This document shows, in pieces, positions 43,394 through 51,714 of a DNA stretch of 64,000 nt (the stretch's first letter is position 1; the number at the start of each line of letters is the position of its first letter). This DNA is from Clostridiales bacterium (GTDB lineage: Bacteria; Bacillota; Clostridia; Oscillospirales; Oscillospiraceae), in contig DYCR01000004.1 in the NCBI GenBank assembly GCA_019418025.1, forward strand, positions 59,408-123,407, written 5' to 3'. The translations under genes and the position numbers were made by a program. Under the pieces are notes generated by a model. The model saw only the letters and a program-made list of their open reading frames with translations, did not search any database and was not told where the DNA came from.

Positions 43394-43771
43394 ATGCCCA
43401 GACCAAGAAAATGCCGCAAGGTCTGCCAGATGCCCGCCCACTCGGTATTTGCGCCCATAGGCGGCGACAGCAGTGCCCCTGCGGTCATCCTGACCGTAGA
43501 CGAATACGAGGCCATTCGCCTGATCGATCAGCAGGGCTTTTCTCAGGAAGCCTGCGGCAATTACATGAACATTGCCCGGGCCACCGTTCAGCAGATCTAT
43601 ACCTCCGCCCGAAAAAAGCTTGCAGATGCCTTGGTCGACGGCCTGACCATCAAAATCGAGGGCGGCGACTATCAGCTGTGCAGCGGCGAGGAGAGTCACT
43701 GCGGCTGCGGCGGCTGTCACAGACATCGGCAGTCCTGCTGCCAAAGATCCTGTAAGGAGGAAAATCCATGA
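43394..43771 (+). CDS. DUF134 family DNA-binding-like protein
   Basis: 125-residue protein with the DUF134 start MPRPRKCRKVCQMP, a helix-turn-helix reminiscent of sigma region 4 (TVDEYEAIRLIDQQGFSQEACGNYMNIARATVQQIYTSARKKLADALVDG), and a Cys-rich tail (CGCGGCHRHRQSCCQRSCKEE). It begins the DUF134-NifX-ParA-ParA-NifX cluster and is the likely regulator of it. The Cys tail could bind metal or an iron-sulfur centre. ATG follows AAAGGAG; a longer frame starting at the -35 box is rejected. Confidence 0.9.
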   Translation: MPRPRKCRKVCQMPAHSVFAPIGGDSSAPAVILTVDEYEAIRLIDQQGFSQEACGNYMNIARATVQQIYTSARKKLADALVDGLTIKIEGGDYQLCSGEESHCGCGGCHRHRQSCCQRSCKEENP

Positions 43772-44118
43772 AAATCGCGATCCCACTGGATGAAAACAAA
43801 AAAGACGTATGCCCTGCCTTTGCCCGGGCCCCGTACTTCCTGTTCGCGCAGGAGGGCGGCTCCGTGATCCTTGAAAATCCTGCCGCCTCGGTGCAGGGCG
43901 GCGCAGGACTGCGGGCCGCCCAGTTCCTGATGGATCAGCAGACAAACGCCCTGATCACCGTCCGCTGCGGTCAGAATGCCGCCGATGTATTCAAGGCCGC
44001 TGAAATCAAGATCTACAAAGCAGAGGGCCTCGATGCTCAGGAAAACCTGACCGCATGTCTGGCAGGCACCCTGCCGGAGCTGACCCGCTTCCATGCAGGA
44101 TTTCAGGGGGTACAATGA
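43768..44118 (+). CDS. NifX/NifB-type dinitrogenase iron-molybdenum cofactor-domain protein 1
   Basis: 116-residue protein of the NifX/NafY domain (IAIPLDENKKDVCPAF; AEIKIYKAEGLDAQENL), a fold that holds iron-sulfur cofactor precursors. No nitrogenase cofactor genes are in this cluster, so it likely handles a general Fe-S or metal cluster. It overlaps DUF134 and the following ATPase by 4 bp each. Confidence 0.9.
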   Translation: MKIAIPLDENKKDVCPAFARAPYFLFAQEGGSVILENPAASVQGGAGLRAAQFLMDQQTNALITVRCGQNAADVFKAAEIKIYKAEGLDAQENLTACLAGTLPELTRFHAGFQGVQ

Positions 44119-44945
44119 AAATCGCCGTTCTGAGTGGAAAGGGCGGCGCCGGAAAAACCACTATTGCGGTAAATCTGGCCCTTGCCGTCGGGAAAGCCTG
44201 CTATATTGACTGCGATGTGGAGGAGCCAAACGGACACCTGTTTTTACGCCCCGAGCCCCTTTGCAAAACCGCGGTCAGTACGCTTCTGCCCCAGTTTGAT
44301 GCAGAAAAATGCACAGGTTGTCGAAAATGTGTGGAATTCTGCAATTTTCACGCCCTGATTTACATTAAGGATAAGCCTATGATCTTCCCTGAGGTCTGTC
44401 ACAGCTGCGGCGGCTGCTCGCTGGTATGTCCGGAACACGCCATCAGCGAACCCCCCAAGGAGATCGGCTCCGTGGAGATCGGCCAACGGGGACAGCTGCA
44501 GGTCATCACCGGAAGGATGAATCTGGGCGAAGCCTCCGGCATCCCCATCATTCGCAGGGCCCTGACGCTGTCTGACCACCCAACCACCGTCATAGACTGC
44601 CCCCCGGGCAGCGCCTGCGGTGTCATGGAATGTGTGTCTGATGCCGACTATTGTGTTCTGGTCACCGAGCCCACCGCCTTCGGCTTCCACAACTTCCGCA
44701 TGGTTCACGAATTGGTCACCCTGCTAGGCAAGCCCTGCGGCGTTGTGCTGAACAAGGCAGACGGCACCTATCCCCCTCTGGAGCAATTCTGTGCAGAAAG
44801 AGGCCTTCCCATTTTGGGTTTGATCCCCTATGCCCCCGAGATCGCCGCCCTGCTGTCTCAGGGGCAGCTGCTCGGCCCCCATTCCCCTGAGCTGAACAGG
44901 CTGTTCCTGCGCATATTATCCGCCATCGAAGGTGATGTGACATGA
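44115..44945 (+). CDS. MRP/MinD-type P-loop ATPase with 2[4Fe-4S] ferredoxin insert 1
   Basis: 276-residue ATPase: deviant Walker A SGKGGAGKTT at residues 7-16, then a ferredoxin-like insert near 60-115 with two CxxCxxCxxxC groups (CTGCRKCVEFC and CHSCGGCSLVC), then the switch region DCPPGSACGVME. These proteins occur in pairs in anaerobes beside NifX-like genes and are thought to carry or insert Fe-S clusters; this is family inference. ATG at 44115 overlaps the upstream stop. Confidence 0.92.
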   Translation: MKIAVLSGKGGAGKTTIAVNLALAVGKACYIDCDVEEPNGHLFLRPEPLCKTAVSTLLPQFDAEKCTGCRKCVEFCNFHALIYIKDKPMIFPEVCHSCGGCSLVCPEHAISEPPKEIGSVEIGQRGQLQVITGRMNLGEASGIPIIRRALTLSDHPTTVIDCPPGSACGVMECVSDADYCVLVTEPTAFGFHNFRMVHELVTLLGKPCGVVLNKADGTYPPLEQFCAERGLPILGLIPYAPEIAALLSQGQLLGPHSPELNRLFLRILSAIEGDVT

Positions 44946-45805
44946 AAAAATTACTGATCCTAAGCGGCAAGGGCGGCACCGGAAAGACCACGGCCGCCGC
45001 TGCATTTATTCACTTTGCTCAGGCCCGTGCCATTGCCGACTGCGACGTGGATGCCCCAAACCTGCATCTGGTCACCGAGCAGGAGGCGGCTCCCCTGTCC
45101 AGTGACTTTCTCGGAGGAGAAAAGGCCCGCATCCAACAAGATGCCTGCATCGGCTGTGGCATCTGTCAGCAGCACTGCCGATTTGATGCCATCGTGAAAA
45201 CAGACGGGCGCTATCGCGTGGACGAATATGCCTGCGAAGGCTGCGGCGTTTGCCGCCACGTTTGTCCGCAGCAGGCCGTATCCCTGCACACCGATGTGGC
45301 AGGGACCCGATTCCTCTATCAAGGTCAGCAGGTATTCTCCACCGCCGCCTTGAAGATGGGCCGAGGAAATTCCGGCAAGCTTGTAACCGAGGTCAAGCGG
45401 GATATGCTCAGGCACGCTCCCGAAACGGACCTTGCCATCATCGACGGCTCCCCCGGGATCGGCTGTCCCGTCATCGCTTCCATCAGCGGCGTGGATTTTG
45501 TGGTGGTGGTCGCCGAGCCAAGCCTGTCAGGCATCGCTGACCTGAAGCGTCTGGTGAAAACCACCCAGAGCTTTCAGACGAAGCTTGCCGTGTGCGTGAA
45601 CAAATGGGACATCAGCCCGGAAAACACCGCATCCATTCAAGCCTTTTGCAAGGAAAACCATCTCCCCTTTCTGGGAAAGGTCCCTTACGACAAGTGTGCA
45701 TCCTCAGCCATCAACTCCGGACGCAGCATCGCACAGCTCGACTGCCCTGCCCGGGATGCGCTGAAACAAATATATGAAGCAGCAAGCCAATTGCTTGCAC
45801 TATAA
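44942..45805 (+). CDS. MRP/MinD-type P-loop ATPase with 2[4Fe-4S] ferredoxin insert 2
   Basis: 287-residue paralogue: SGKGGTGKTT at residues 8-17, ferredoxin insert (CIGCGICQQHC, CEGCGVCRHVC), and DGSPGIGCPVIASI switch. The two ATPases overlap by 4 bp and probably form a heterodimer. Clear paralogy with only moderate identity suggests an old duplication. Confidence 0.92.
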   Translation: MKKLLILSGKGGTGKTTAAAAFIHFAQARAIADCDVDAPNLHLVTEQEAAPLSSDFLGGEKARIQQDACIGCGICQQHCRFDAIVKTDGRYRVDEYACEGCGVCRHVCPQQAVSLHTDVAGTRFLYQGQQVFSTAALKMGRGNSGKLVTEVKRDMLRHAPETDLAIIDGSPGIGCPVIASISGVDFVVVVAEPSLSGIADLKRLVKTTQSFQTKLAVCVNKWDISPENTASIQAFCKENHLPFLGKVPYDKCASSAINSGRSIAQLDCPARDALKQIYEAASQLLAL

Positions 45806-45826
45806 TTTTTCAAAGGAGTCATCATT

Positions 45827-46186
45827 ATGAAAATCGCAGTAGCAGCTATGGGAAACACCGTCGCAGGTCACTTTGGACATTGCGAAAACTTTATCTTCTT
45901 CGACACAGAAAACGGCAGGATCGTCTCTGAGCAGAGCGTCCCCAACCCCGGTCACCGGCCCGGATTCCTGCCCAATTTTCTGGCAGACAACGGCGCAGAG
46001 GTCATCATCGCCGGAGGCATGGGCGGCGGCGCAGTGGACATCTTCAACGAGCGCAAGGTAGAGGTCATCGTTGGCGTTCAGGGCGATGCCCGCACCGCAG
46101 TGGAGACCTACCTCAAGGGTGAATTGGTGTCTACCGGATCTGTATGTCACAAGCACGAGCATGCTCACGAGTGCGGCAACCACTGA
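45827..46186 (+). CDS. NifX-type dinitrogenase iron-molybdenum cofactor-domain protein 2
   Basis: 119-residue NifX-fold protein starting KIAVAAMGNTVAGHFGHCENF and ending in a His/Cys-rich tail (CHKHEHAHECGNH) that could bind metal. Starts after AAAGGAG, 21 bp after the second ATPase. Final gene of the cluster. Confidence 0.9.
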   Translation: MKIAVAAMGNTVAGHFGHCENFIFFDTENGRIVSEQSVPNPGHRPGFLPNFLADNGAEVIIAGGMGGGAVDIFNERKVEVIVGVQGDARTAVETYLKGELVSTGSVCHKHEHAHECGNH

Positions 46187-46204
46187 TTTCCCATAAAACG
46201 ACAA

Positions 46205-46281
46205 ATGCCCTAGACCTGCACACAGGTCTAGGGCATCTGAGACTGCCCGAAACCCCTTCCAGGACTTTCGGGCAATTTTTT
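46205..46281 (+). terminator. Double terminator after the NifX/ParA cluster
   Basis: Hairpin 1 ATGCCCTAGACCTG / CAGGTCTAGGGCAT (46205-46236). Hairpin 2 TGCCCGAAA / TTTCGGGCA followed by ATTTTTT (46242-46281), related to 27437-27475. Confidence 0.88.
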
Positions 46282-46341
46282 CCGCCAAAGCGGCAAACTC
46301 GGGCAGACTGTTTGACGCACAGAAGGAGCATCCTCCCTTTA

Positions 46342-46716
46342 TCATTTACATAACGCATTCCATTCGCAGCTTCCGCAGATTTCCTCCCGCTTTCCCAAAA
46401 GCAGGATCTGTTCCTCTACAAGGAGGTGAAATCCGGAATACGGCAGGACACTGCCGGACTCCAGACCGCACAGGCGCAGCACCTGACGGTCGTACCGACA
46501 GACCTTCTCCTGCGTCGCGCAGCGATCTCCCTCCCGATTGGGGCATTCCCGACAGATTTCGTCCACCCCATCCACGATCCGGACAAGCCGATCCTCCATC
46601 AGACTCTGCTGTACCGTAGCCATATGTTGGGTGAACCCATCGCTGTACCCTTTCCCCTGAAAGAAGCTCAGGCACATGCCGTGGTGGGCTCTCAGGGTTA
46701 CAACATCCTTCTCCAT
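46342..46716 (-). CDS. DUF1284 domain protein
   Basis: 124-residue Cys-rich protein. DUF1284 signature LRAHHGMCLSFFQGKGYS begins near residue 8, and further Cys occur in CRECPNREGDRC, CRYD, CGLE and CGSCEWNALC, suggesting an Fe-S or Zn site. Function unknown. It starts 9 bp after bioY in the same direction, so it shares its promoter; a link to biotin or to Fe-S metabolism (biotin synthase is Fe-S dependent) is speculative. Confidence 0.88.
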   Translation of the reverse strand: MEKDVVTLRAHHGMCLSFFQGKGYSDGFTQHMATVQQSLMEDRLVRIVDGVDEICRECPNREGDRCATQEKVCRYDRQVLRLCGLESGSVLPYSGFHLLVEEQILLLGKREEICGSCEWNALCK

Positions 46717-46725
46717 ATTTCCCCC

Positions 46726-47277
46726 TCAGTCCAGTTTCAGCGCCTTTGCAAGACGCTTCTGCATCATCAGCGCAAGCACGATTTTCACAGCATCCGGCAC
46801 GATATAGGGCAGCACACACCAGCTCAGAGCGGTCCAGACGCCGATCGCGCCGGTCTGCCTTGCATAAACCGCCATGAACCACGCGGTCCCGAAGGCATAG
46901 CACACCGCAAGCCCCATTACCATGGACACAGCCAAAACCCAAGGCTTTCTGCCGAGGAGCGCCTCCATCCCCCACATAACAAGGGCAGAGAACAGAAATC
47001 CAACGATATAGCCCCCGGTGGCTCCCGCAAGCGTGCCGATCCCGCCGGAGAATCCTGAAAAAACCGGAAGCCCCAGAATCCCCAGAAGAAGGTAAAGCAG
47101 CACCGATGCCGTGCCCCGCCATCCGCCAAGCACAGCAACGGCAGTGAACACCCCGAAGGTCTGCAAGGTAAAGGGGATCACGGTGGGGACGGATATCCAC
47201 GAGCATACCGCAATAAGGACCGAAAACATGGCAATATACGTCATATCCGCAGTCCTGCATTTGGATCGATGGGTCAT
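46726..47277 (-). CDS. bioY: Biotin transporter BioY (ECF S component)
   Basis: 183-residue six-helix biotin-binding S component. Clear BioY motifs are PFTLQTFGVF near residue 37, GGWRGTASVLLYLLLGILGLPVFSGFSGG and ATGGYIVGF, with PYIVPDAVKI at the end. ATG at 47277 follows AGAGG; a frame starting at 47298 is less well placed. It needs EcfT and EcfA partners. The ECF-T gene at 11.4 kb is a possible partner, but no linkage shows this. Confidence 0.95.
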   Translation of the reverse strand: MTHRSKCRTADMTYIAMFSVLIAVCSWISVPTVIPFTLQTFGVFTAVAVLGGWRGTASVLLYLLLGILGLPVFSGFSGGIGTLAGATGGYIVGFLFSALVMWGMEALLGRKPWVLAVSMVMGLAVCYAFGTAWFMAVYARQTGAIGVWTALSWCVLPYIVPDAVKIVLALMMQKRLAKALKLD

Positions 47278-47328
47278 TTTGATCGCCTCTGTTTCCATAA
47301 AAACGTGTGTCTGTATCCTGACCTTAGT

Positions 47329-47358
47329 ATTATAGTACAGGAATGTTTTGACTGTCAA
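47329..47358 (-). promoter_or_regulatory. bioY promoter
   Basis: TTGACA (47358-47353), 18-bp spacer, TATAAT (47334-47329). A nearby inverted repeat ATAATG-N6-CATTAT at 47373-47390 lies between bioY and the divergent MATE gene and could be an operator; no BirA site was recognised. Confidence 0.75.
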
Positions 47359-47492
47359 CAGGGTCTTTATGCATAATGAATATACATTATCTTCATCGGG
47401 AAAATAATGGTTTTTTCTAGAGAAAACCATAGACATTCCTATATTTTCGTGGTAAAATGGCCATTATGAACTTGAGAGGAGAAATCGTGAGT

Positions 47493-48866
47493 ATGCAGAA
47501 AAAGCCTGTCGTGCATCAGATCACCGAGGGTGTCATTTGGAAGCAGCTTCTGCTTTTTTTCTTTCCCATCCTGTTGGGTACCTTTTTCCAGCAGATGTAC
47601 AATACCGTCGATACCATTATCGTCGGCCGCTTTGTCGGGACCCACGCCCTCGCCGCCGTTGGTGCCACCGCCCCATTGATTAGCCTGATCAATGGATTTT
47701 TTATTGGACTCAGCTCCGGTGCCACCGTCATCCTTTCTCAGTTTTACGGTGCAACCGACCGCAGCGGCATTGAAAAAACCATCCACACCGGCATGACGCT
47801 GTCCGTCATTCTGGGCATCATGGTCACCGTCATCGGCTGTCTGGGCGGCCCTGTCGTTCTGAAGCTCATCGATACGCCGGCAAGCTGCATCAAGGATGCC
47901 CAGCTTTACACCCAGATCTATTACGCCGGAGCCATTGCCACCATGATCTATAACATGGGTGCCAGCATCCTGCGTGCCATGGGTGACTCCAAGCGGCCGA
48001 TGCTGTTTCTGATCGTCACCTGTATCGTCAACATCATAACCGACCTGATTTTTGTGGTCCAGTTCAAGATGGGCGTTGCCGGAGCAGCCCTTGCCACCGT
48101 GATCTCCCAGATCGTCAGCGCACTGCTTGTCATCTGGGTCATGTTCCGTCTGCCCGGTGAGCGAAAGCTCCATGTGAACAAGATGCGCATGGACCCCATC
48201 CTGCTTCGCAACATTTTGGAGATCGGCATTCCCGCCGGCCTGCAATTTATCACCTTTGATCTGGCAAACGTGCTGATCCAGTTCGGTGTCAACTCCTTCG
48301 GCGACACCGCCGTTGCAGCATGGGCCGCCGCCAACAAGGCCGAGGCCATTGTCTGGATGATCATGGGTGCGCTTGGTGTTGCCATCACCACCTTTGTGGG
48401 ACAGAACTTCGGTGCCGAAAAATACAAGCGTGTCCGCCGGAGCATCTGGGTCTGCATGGGCATGGGCACCGTGATCGTCGGCTCGCTGTGTGCGCTTCTG
48501 ATGGTGTTCCGGGGCTTCATTCTGGGGATCTTCACCACGGATACGGACGTGATCGAGCTTGGTGCCTACGTGATGATCTACACCATCCCCTTTGTCTTTA
48601 TCTATGTACCGGTAGAGGTCTTTGCCGGAGCCATGCGCGGCACCGGCTACTCGGTGATCCCCACGGTCATCACCTTTGTATTCGTGTGCCTGTTCCGGGT
48701 GCTGTGGGTGATTGTGGTGGTCAACCGGTTCCACACCATCCCGGCTCTTGCAATCGTGTATCCCATCAGCTGGCTTTTGGCTGCTGTGGTGTTCTTCATC
48801 ACCTATTTCCGCGGAACATGGCTGCGCAAGCCCATTGAGCAAATGGGTCTGGACCCGGAGGTATAA
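47493..48866 (+). CDS. MATE-family efflux transporter 3
   Basis: 457-residue MATE protein (WKQLLLFFFPILLGTFFQQMYNTVDTIIVGRFVG start; GAMRGTGYSVIPTVITFVFVC late). Ribosome site GAGAGGAG stands 11 nt before ATG 47493 and 5 nt before GTG 47487, so the start could be either. Divergent from bioY; a shared regulatory region lies between. Confidence 0.93.
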   Translation: MQKKPVVHQITEGVIWKQLLLFFFPILLGTFFQQMYNTVDTIIVGRFVGTHALAAVGATAPLISLINGFFIGLSSGATVILSQFYGATDRSGIEKTIHTGMTLSVILGIMVTVIGCLGGPVVLKLIDTPASCIKDAQLYTQIYYAGAIATMIYNMGASILRAMGDSKRPMLFLIVTCIVNIITDLIFVVQFKMGVAGAALATVISQIVSALLVIWVMFRLPGERKLHVNKMRMDPILLRNILEIGIPAGLQFITFDLANVLIQFGVNSFGDTAVAAWAAANKAEAIVWMIMGALGVAITTFVGQNFGAEKYKRVRRSIWVCMGMGTVIVGSLCALLMVFRGFILGIFTTDTDVIELGAYVMIYTIPFVFIYVPVEVFAGAMRGTGYSVIPTVITFVFVCLFRVLWVIVVVNRFHTIPALAIVYPISWLLAAVVFFITYFRGTWLRKPIEQMGLDPEV

Positions 48867-48893
48867 GCCCTGCCCGCCGTGAAAACGCAAATC

Positions 48894-48932
48894 AAAATGC
48901 CTGACAATCCTTGTGATTGTCAGGCATTTTTC
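48894..48932. terminator. Terminator between MATE 3 and the opp operon
   Basis: AAAATGCCTGACAATC / GATTGTCAGGCATTTT, 16-bp arms with T-run; works for both converging units. Confidence 0.92.
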
Positions 48933-48936
48933 AATA

Positions 48937-49818
48937 TTACAGATTGCTGACGCTGCGGCTTCCTCTTTTTCTCAGGTAATTGCCGATATTAGTCACGCAC
49001 AGCAGCGTCACCACCAGAAAAAGCCCCGGGATCAATATGATCCACCACGATCCCGACAGCAGCGCCTTCTCAGATAGGCTGAGCATACTGCCCCAGCTGA
49101 CCACCTCCAGAGGAAGTCCGATCCCCATGAAGCTCAAAGTTGATTCTGCGCCGATAGCCCCACGGATATTCATGACCACCATGAACATGATCGAGGAGAT
49201 AAAGTTGGGAGCCAGATGCTTGTTCAGAATCCGAAAAAAGCCTGCCCCCATGCATCTGGAGGCCACCACATATTCTGCATTTCGGATCTGGCGAACCTCG
49301 GTGCGGACCACCTTTGCAACGCTCGTCCATCCGGTGACACCGATAACAAAGGAAATACTCAGCACATTGGCCTTGCCCAGAATCGCCTGAATAAAAATGA
49401 TCAGCAGCAGCCCCGGGATACTGAGCAGGATCTCGGTAAAGCGCATCAGCAGATGATCCAGCCACTTCGGCACCAGACCGCTGACCGCCCCGAAGATCAC
49501 CGCAATTGCGGTAGAAATCGCAGTTGCCGCAAAGCCGATCAGCAGAGAGATCCGCCCTCCGTAAAAAATCATGGAGAAAATATCCCGCCCCATGGTGTCC
49601 GTCCCAAACCAGAACTCCGAATTGGGGGCCACATTTGCATGGTAAAGGTCCATATATGTGGGGTCTTTGGGGATGAACAGCTCACAAAAGAGGCACGACA
49701 GAATGATCAGCCCCAGAACCGCCATCGATACCAGAGGCATCCCCTGATGCCGCTTTTTCGATTGGACACTGGGGGCAGCAGCCGGACGGAGCCCCACCTG
49801 TACAAATTGATTATCCAA
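48937..49818 (-). CDS. Peptide/nickel-type ABC transporter permease (OppC/DppC-like)
   Basis: 293-residue binding-protein-dependent permease with an N-terminal helix, the FWFGTDTMGRDIFSMIFYGGRISL segment and the EAA-type loop around VVASRCMGAGFFRIL. The TTG start at 49818 overlaps the upstream permease gene by 8 bp and follows ACGGAG. Last gene of the operon (order A-D-F-B-C). Substrate could be a peptide or metal chelate. Confidence 0.93.
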   Translation of the reverse strand: MDNQFVQVGLRPAAAPSVQSKKRHQGMPLVSMAVLGLIILSCLFCELFIPKDPTYMDLYHANVAPNSEFWFGTDTMGRDIFSMIFYGGRISLLIGFAATAISTAIAVIFGAVSGLVPKWLDHLLMRFTEILLSIPGLLLIIFIQAILGKANVLSISFVIGVTGWTSVAKVVRTEVRQIRNAEYVVASRCMGAGFFRILNKHLAPNFISSIMFMVVMNIRGAIGAESTLSFMGIGLPLEVVSWGSMLSLSEKALLSGSWWIILIPGLFLVVTLLCVTNIGNYLRKRGSRSVSNL

Positions 49819-50821
49819 GCTCCGTTACCTCCGTCGTTTCTACGATTTCCAGTTCCCGTATCCGGGGGTCTATACGCTCGTTGATGATTTGGGCCAGCAT
49901 ATTGGACAGGATGACCAGAGCCCCTGTCAGGATGCACAGGACCATCATCAGGTTGTAGTCCTGAAAGCGCGCGCTCTCGTATGACAGTGTGCCGATGCCG
50001 GGATAGGAAAAGACCGTCTCGATGATGTAGGTCCCGCCCAGAATGTGGGGCACCGAGATCGCCATCAGGCTCAGATAGGACGGCAGAATATTGCGCAGGC
50101 AGTGGCGGTGCATGATGCGCTTCTTGCTCAAGCCTTTGGACTTTGCCAGCAGCACATAGTCTGCACGGACCTCCTCCAGAAGCTTATTGCGTATCATAAA
50201 CGCATAGTACCACAGGTGGTTGATGACCGCCGCCACAAGGGGCAGAATCAGATGGACTGCCCGATTTGCGATATCATGCTTGTGGCCCACGTCATAGGCT
50301 CCGCTGCTTGGCAGGACCCTGAGCTGGATGGCAAACACCAAAATCAGCACCAGTGACAGCCAGAATTCAGGGATGCAGCTGGTGATGGTCCCCACCTTGC
50401 ACAGCAGCCGATCAAGCCACCCATCCTCCTTCCACGCACACAGGACCCCCAGACCAAGGGCTCCGGCGAAAATCAGGATAAATCCGATGCCTCCCAGAAT
50501 CAGGGTGTTCCCGATGCGCTGTCCGATGACCTGCAAAACATCCATCTTATATTTGAAGCTGATGCCAAAGTTGCCCCTGACTGCATTCTGAAGCCACCGC
50601 ACATACTGTACATAAATGGGCTGATCCAGACCCAGCTTCTGCTCTGCCCATTGGCGTTCCTCCACACTCATCTTCTCCACCCGATCTCCATAATAGGAAA
50701 CCAGAGGATCTCCGGGGGCCAGACGGGCAATGTAAAACACCACCACTGACAGGATCAAAACACTCAGCACAAATGCAAGGAGCTTGCGTCCATAGTAAAT
50801 ATACGGATTCTTTCGTATCAT
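49811..50821 (-). CDS. Peptide/nickel-type ABC transporter permease (OppB/DppB-like)
   Basis: 336-residue permease with the family ARLAPGDPLVSYYG N-terminal region and the EAA loop DYVLLAKSKGLSKKRIMHRHCLRN. Overlaps oppF-like by 4 bp and oppC-like by 8 bp. Completes the membrane pair of the transporter. Confidence 0.94.
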   Translation of the reverse strand: MIRKNPYIYYGRKLLAFVLSVLILSVVVFYIARLAPGDPLVSYYGDRVEKMSVEERQWAEQKLGLDQPIYVQYVRWLQNAVRGNFGISFKYKMDVLQVIGQRIGNTLILGGIGFILIFAGALGLGVLCAWKEDGWLDRLLCKVGTITSCIPEFWLSLVLILVFAIQLRVLPSSGAYDVGHKHDIANRAVHLILPLVAAVINHLWYYAFMIRNKLLEEVRADYVLLAKSKGLSKKRIMHRHCLRNILPSYLSLMAISVPHILGGTYIIETVFSYPGIGTLSYESARFQDYNLMMVLCILTGALVILSNMLAQIINERIDPRIRELEIVETTEVTELG

Positions 50822-51714
50822 AGGCCGTATCCCTCCAACACATAATGCTCCGGCTCCACTTCCACCATCTGCCCATCCCGACAGAACTGAGCCGGATCAA
50901 AGGGTGTCCAGACTCTGGCCCGCTCCAGACGGGGGTCCGGGATCGGGATGGCCGCCAGCAGGGATTTTGTGTAGGGGTGGACGGGATTGGAAAACAGCGT
51001 CTTGGTGGGGGCCGTCTCCACAAGCTTCCCCTGATACATGACCCCCACCCGATGGCACAGATAGCGTACCACCGCCAAATCGTGGGCAATGAACAAAATC
51101 GAGCATCCATGCTCCCGATTGCAGTGGGCAAACAGATTGATGATCTGCGCCTGAATCGACACATCCAGTGAGGCGATCGGCTCATCCGCCACCAGAAGCT
51201 GAGGCTCCATAGACAGGGCCCTTGCAATGCTGACCCGTTGGCGCATGCCGCCGGAAAGCTCCGACGGATATTTATCCAGATACGACGGGTCCATACCCAC
51301 GTAATGCAGCTGAAACGCCGCCTCCTCCCGCAGGGAGCCCCGAGGCGGCCTGATGCGGTGGATCTGCATGGGCTCTGCGATGATATCTGCCACCTTCATC
51401 CGCTGATTCAGGCTTGATGCAGAGTCCTGAAACACAAACTGGCGGGAAGCTTGCAGCAGCTTTCGGTTCCTGCGGAACTGCCCCCGATCGCAGGTGTCGA
51501 TCCCCTGATAGAACACCCAGCCGGAGGTGGGCCGATACACATTCATCACGCACCGAGCCACCGTAGACTTTCCTGAGCCCGACTCCCCCACCAGTCCGAA
51601 GATCTCACCCTTTCGGATCTGGAAGGAAACATTGTCCACCGCCTTGATGACGGCGGTTTTGCTCAGCCGGAACTGATGGTTCAGCCCCTGAACATCCAAA
51701 AGTATATCATCCAC
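50818..51714 (-). CDS. Peptide/nickel-type ABC transporter ATPase (OppF/DppF-like)
   Basis: 298-residue ATPase: Walker A GESGSGKST, signature LSGGMRQRVSIARALS, Walker B LLVADEPIASLD and the oligopeptide C-terminal extension PVHPYTKSLLAAIP. I place the start at GTG 51714 (VDDILLDVQGL) because GGAGG is 7 nt upstream; it overlaps the oppD-like stop. Frames beginning further upstream are shadows of oppD-like. Confidence 0.93.
   Translation of the reverse strand: MDDILLDVQGLNHQFRLSKTAVIKAVDNVSFQIRKGEIFGLVGESGSGKSTVARCVMNVYRPTSGWVFYQGIDTCDRGQFRRNRKLLQASRQFVFQDSASSLNQRMKVADIIAEPMQIHRIRPPRGSLREEAAFQLHYVGMDPSYLDKYPSELSGGMRQRVSIARALSMEPQLLVADEPIASLDVSIQAQIINLFAHCNREHGCSILFIAHDLAVVRYLCHRVGVMYQGKLVETAPTKTLFSNPVHPYTKSLLAAIPIPDPRLERARVWTPFDPAQFCRDGQMVEVEPEHYVLEGYGL

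Noticed and set aside
41851..43515. Minus-strand frame opposite MATE gene 2
   Set aside because: Antisense shadow; the plus-strand MATE has promoter, ribosome site and family motifs.
45800..46345. Minus-strand frame opposite the second NifX gene
   Set aside because: Antisense of a conserved gene with no domain of its own.
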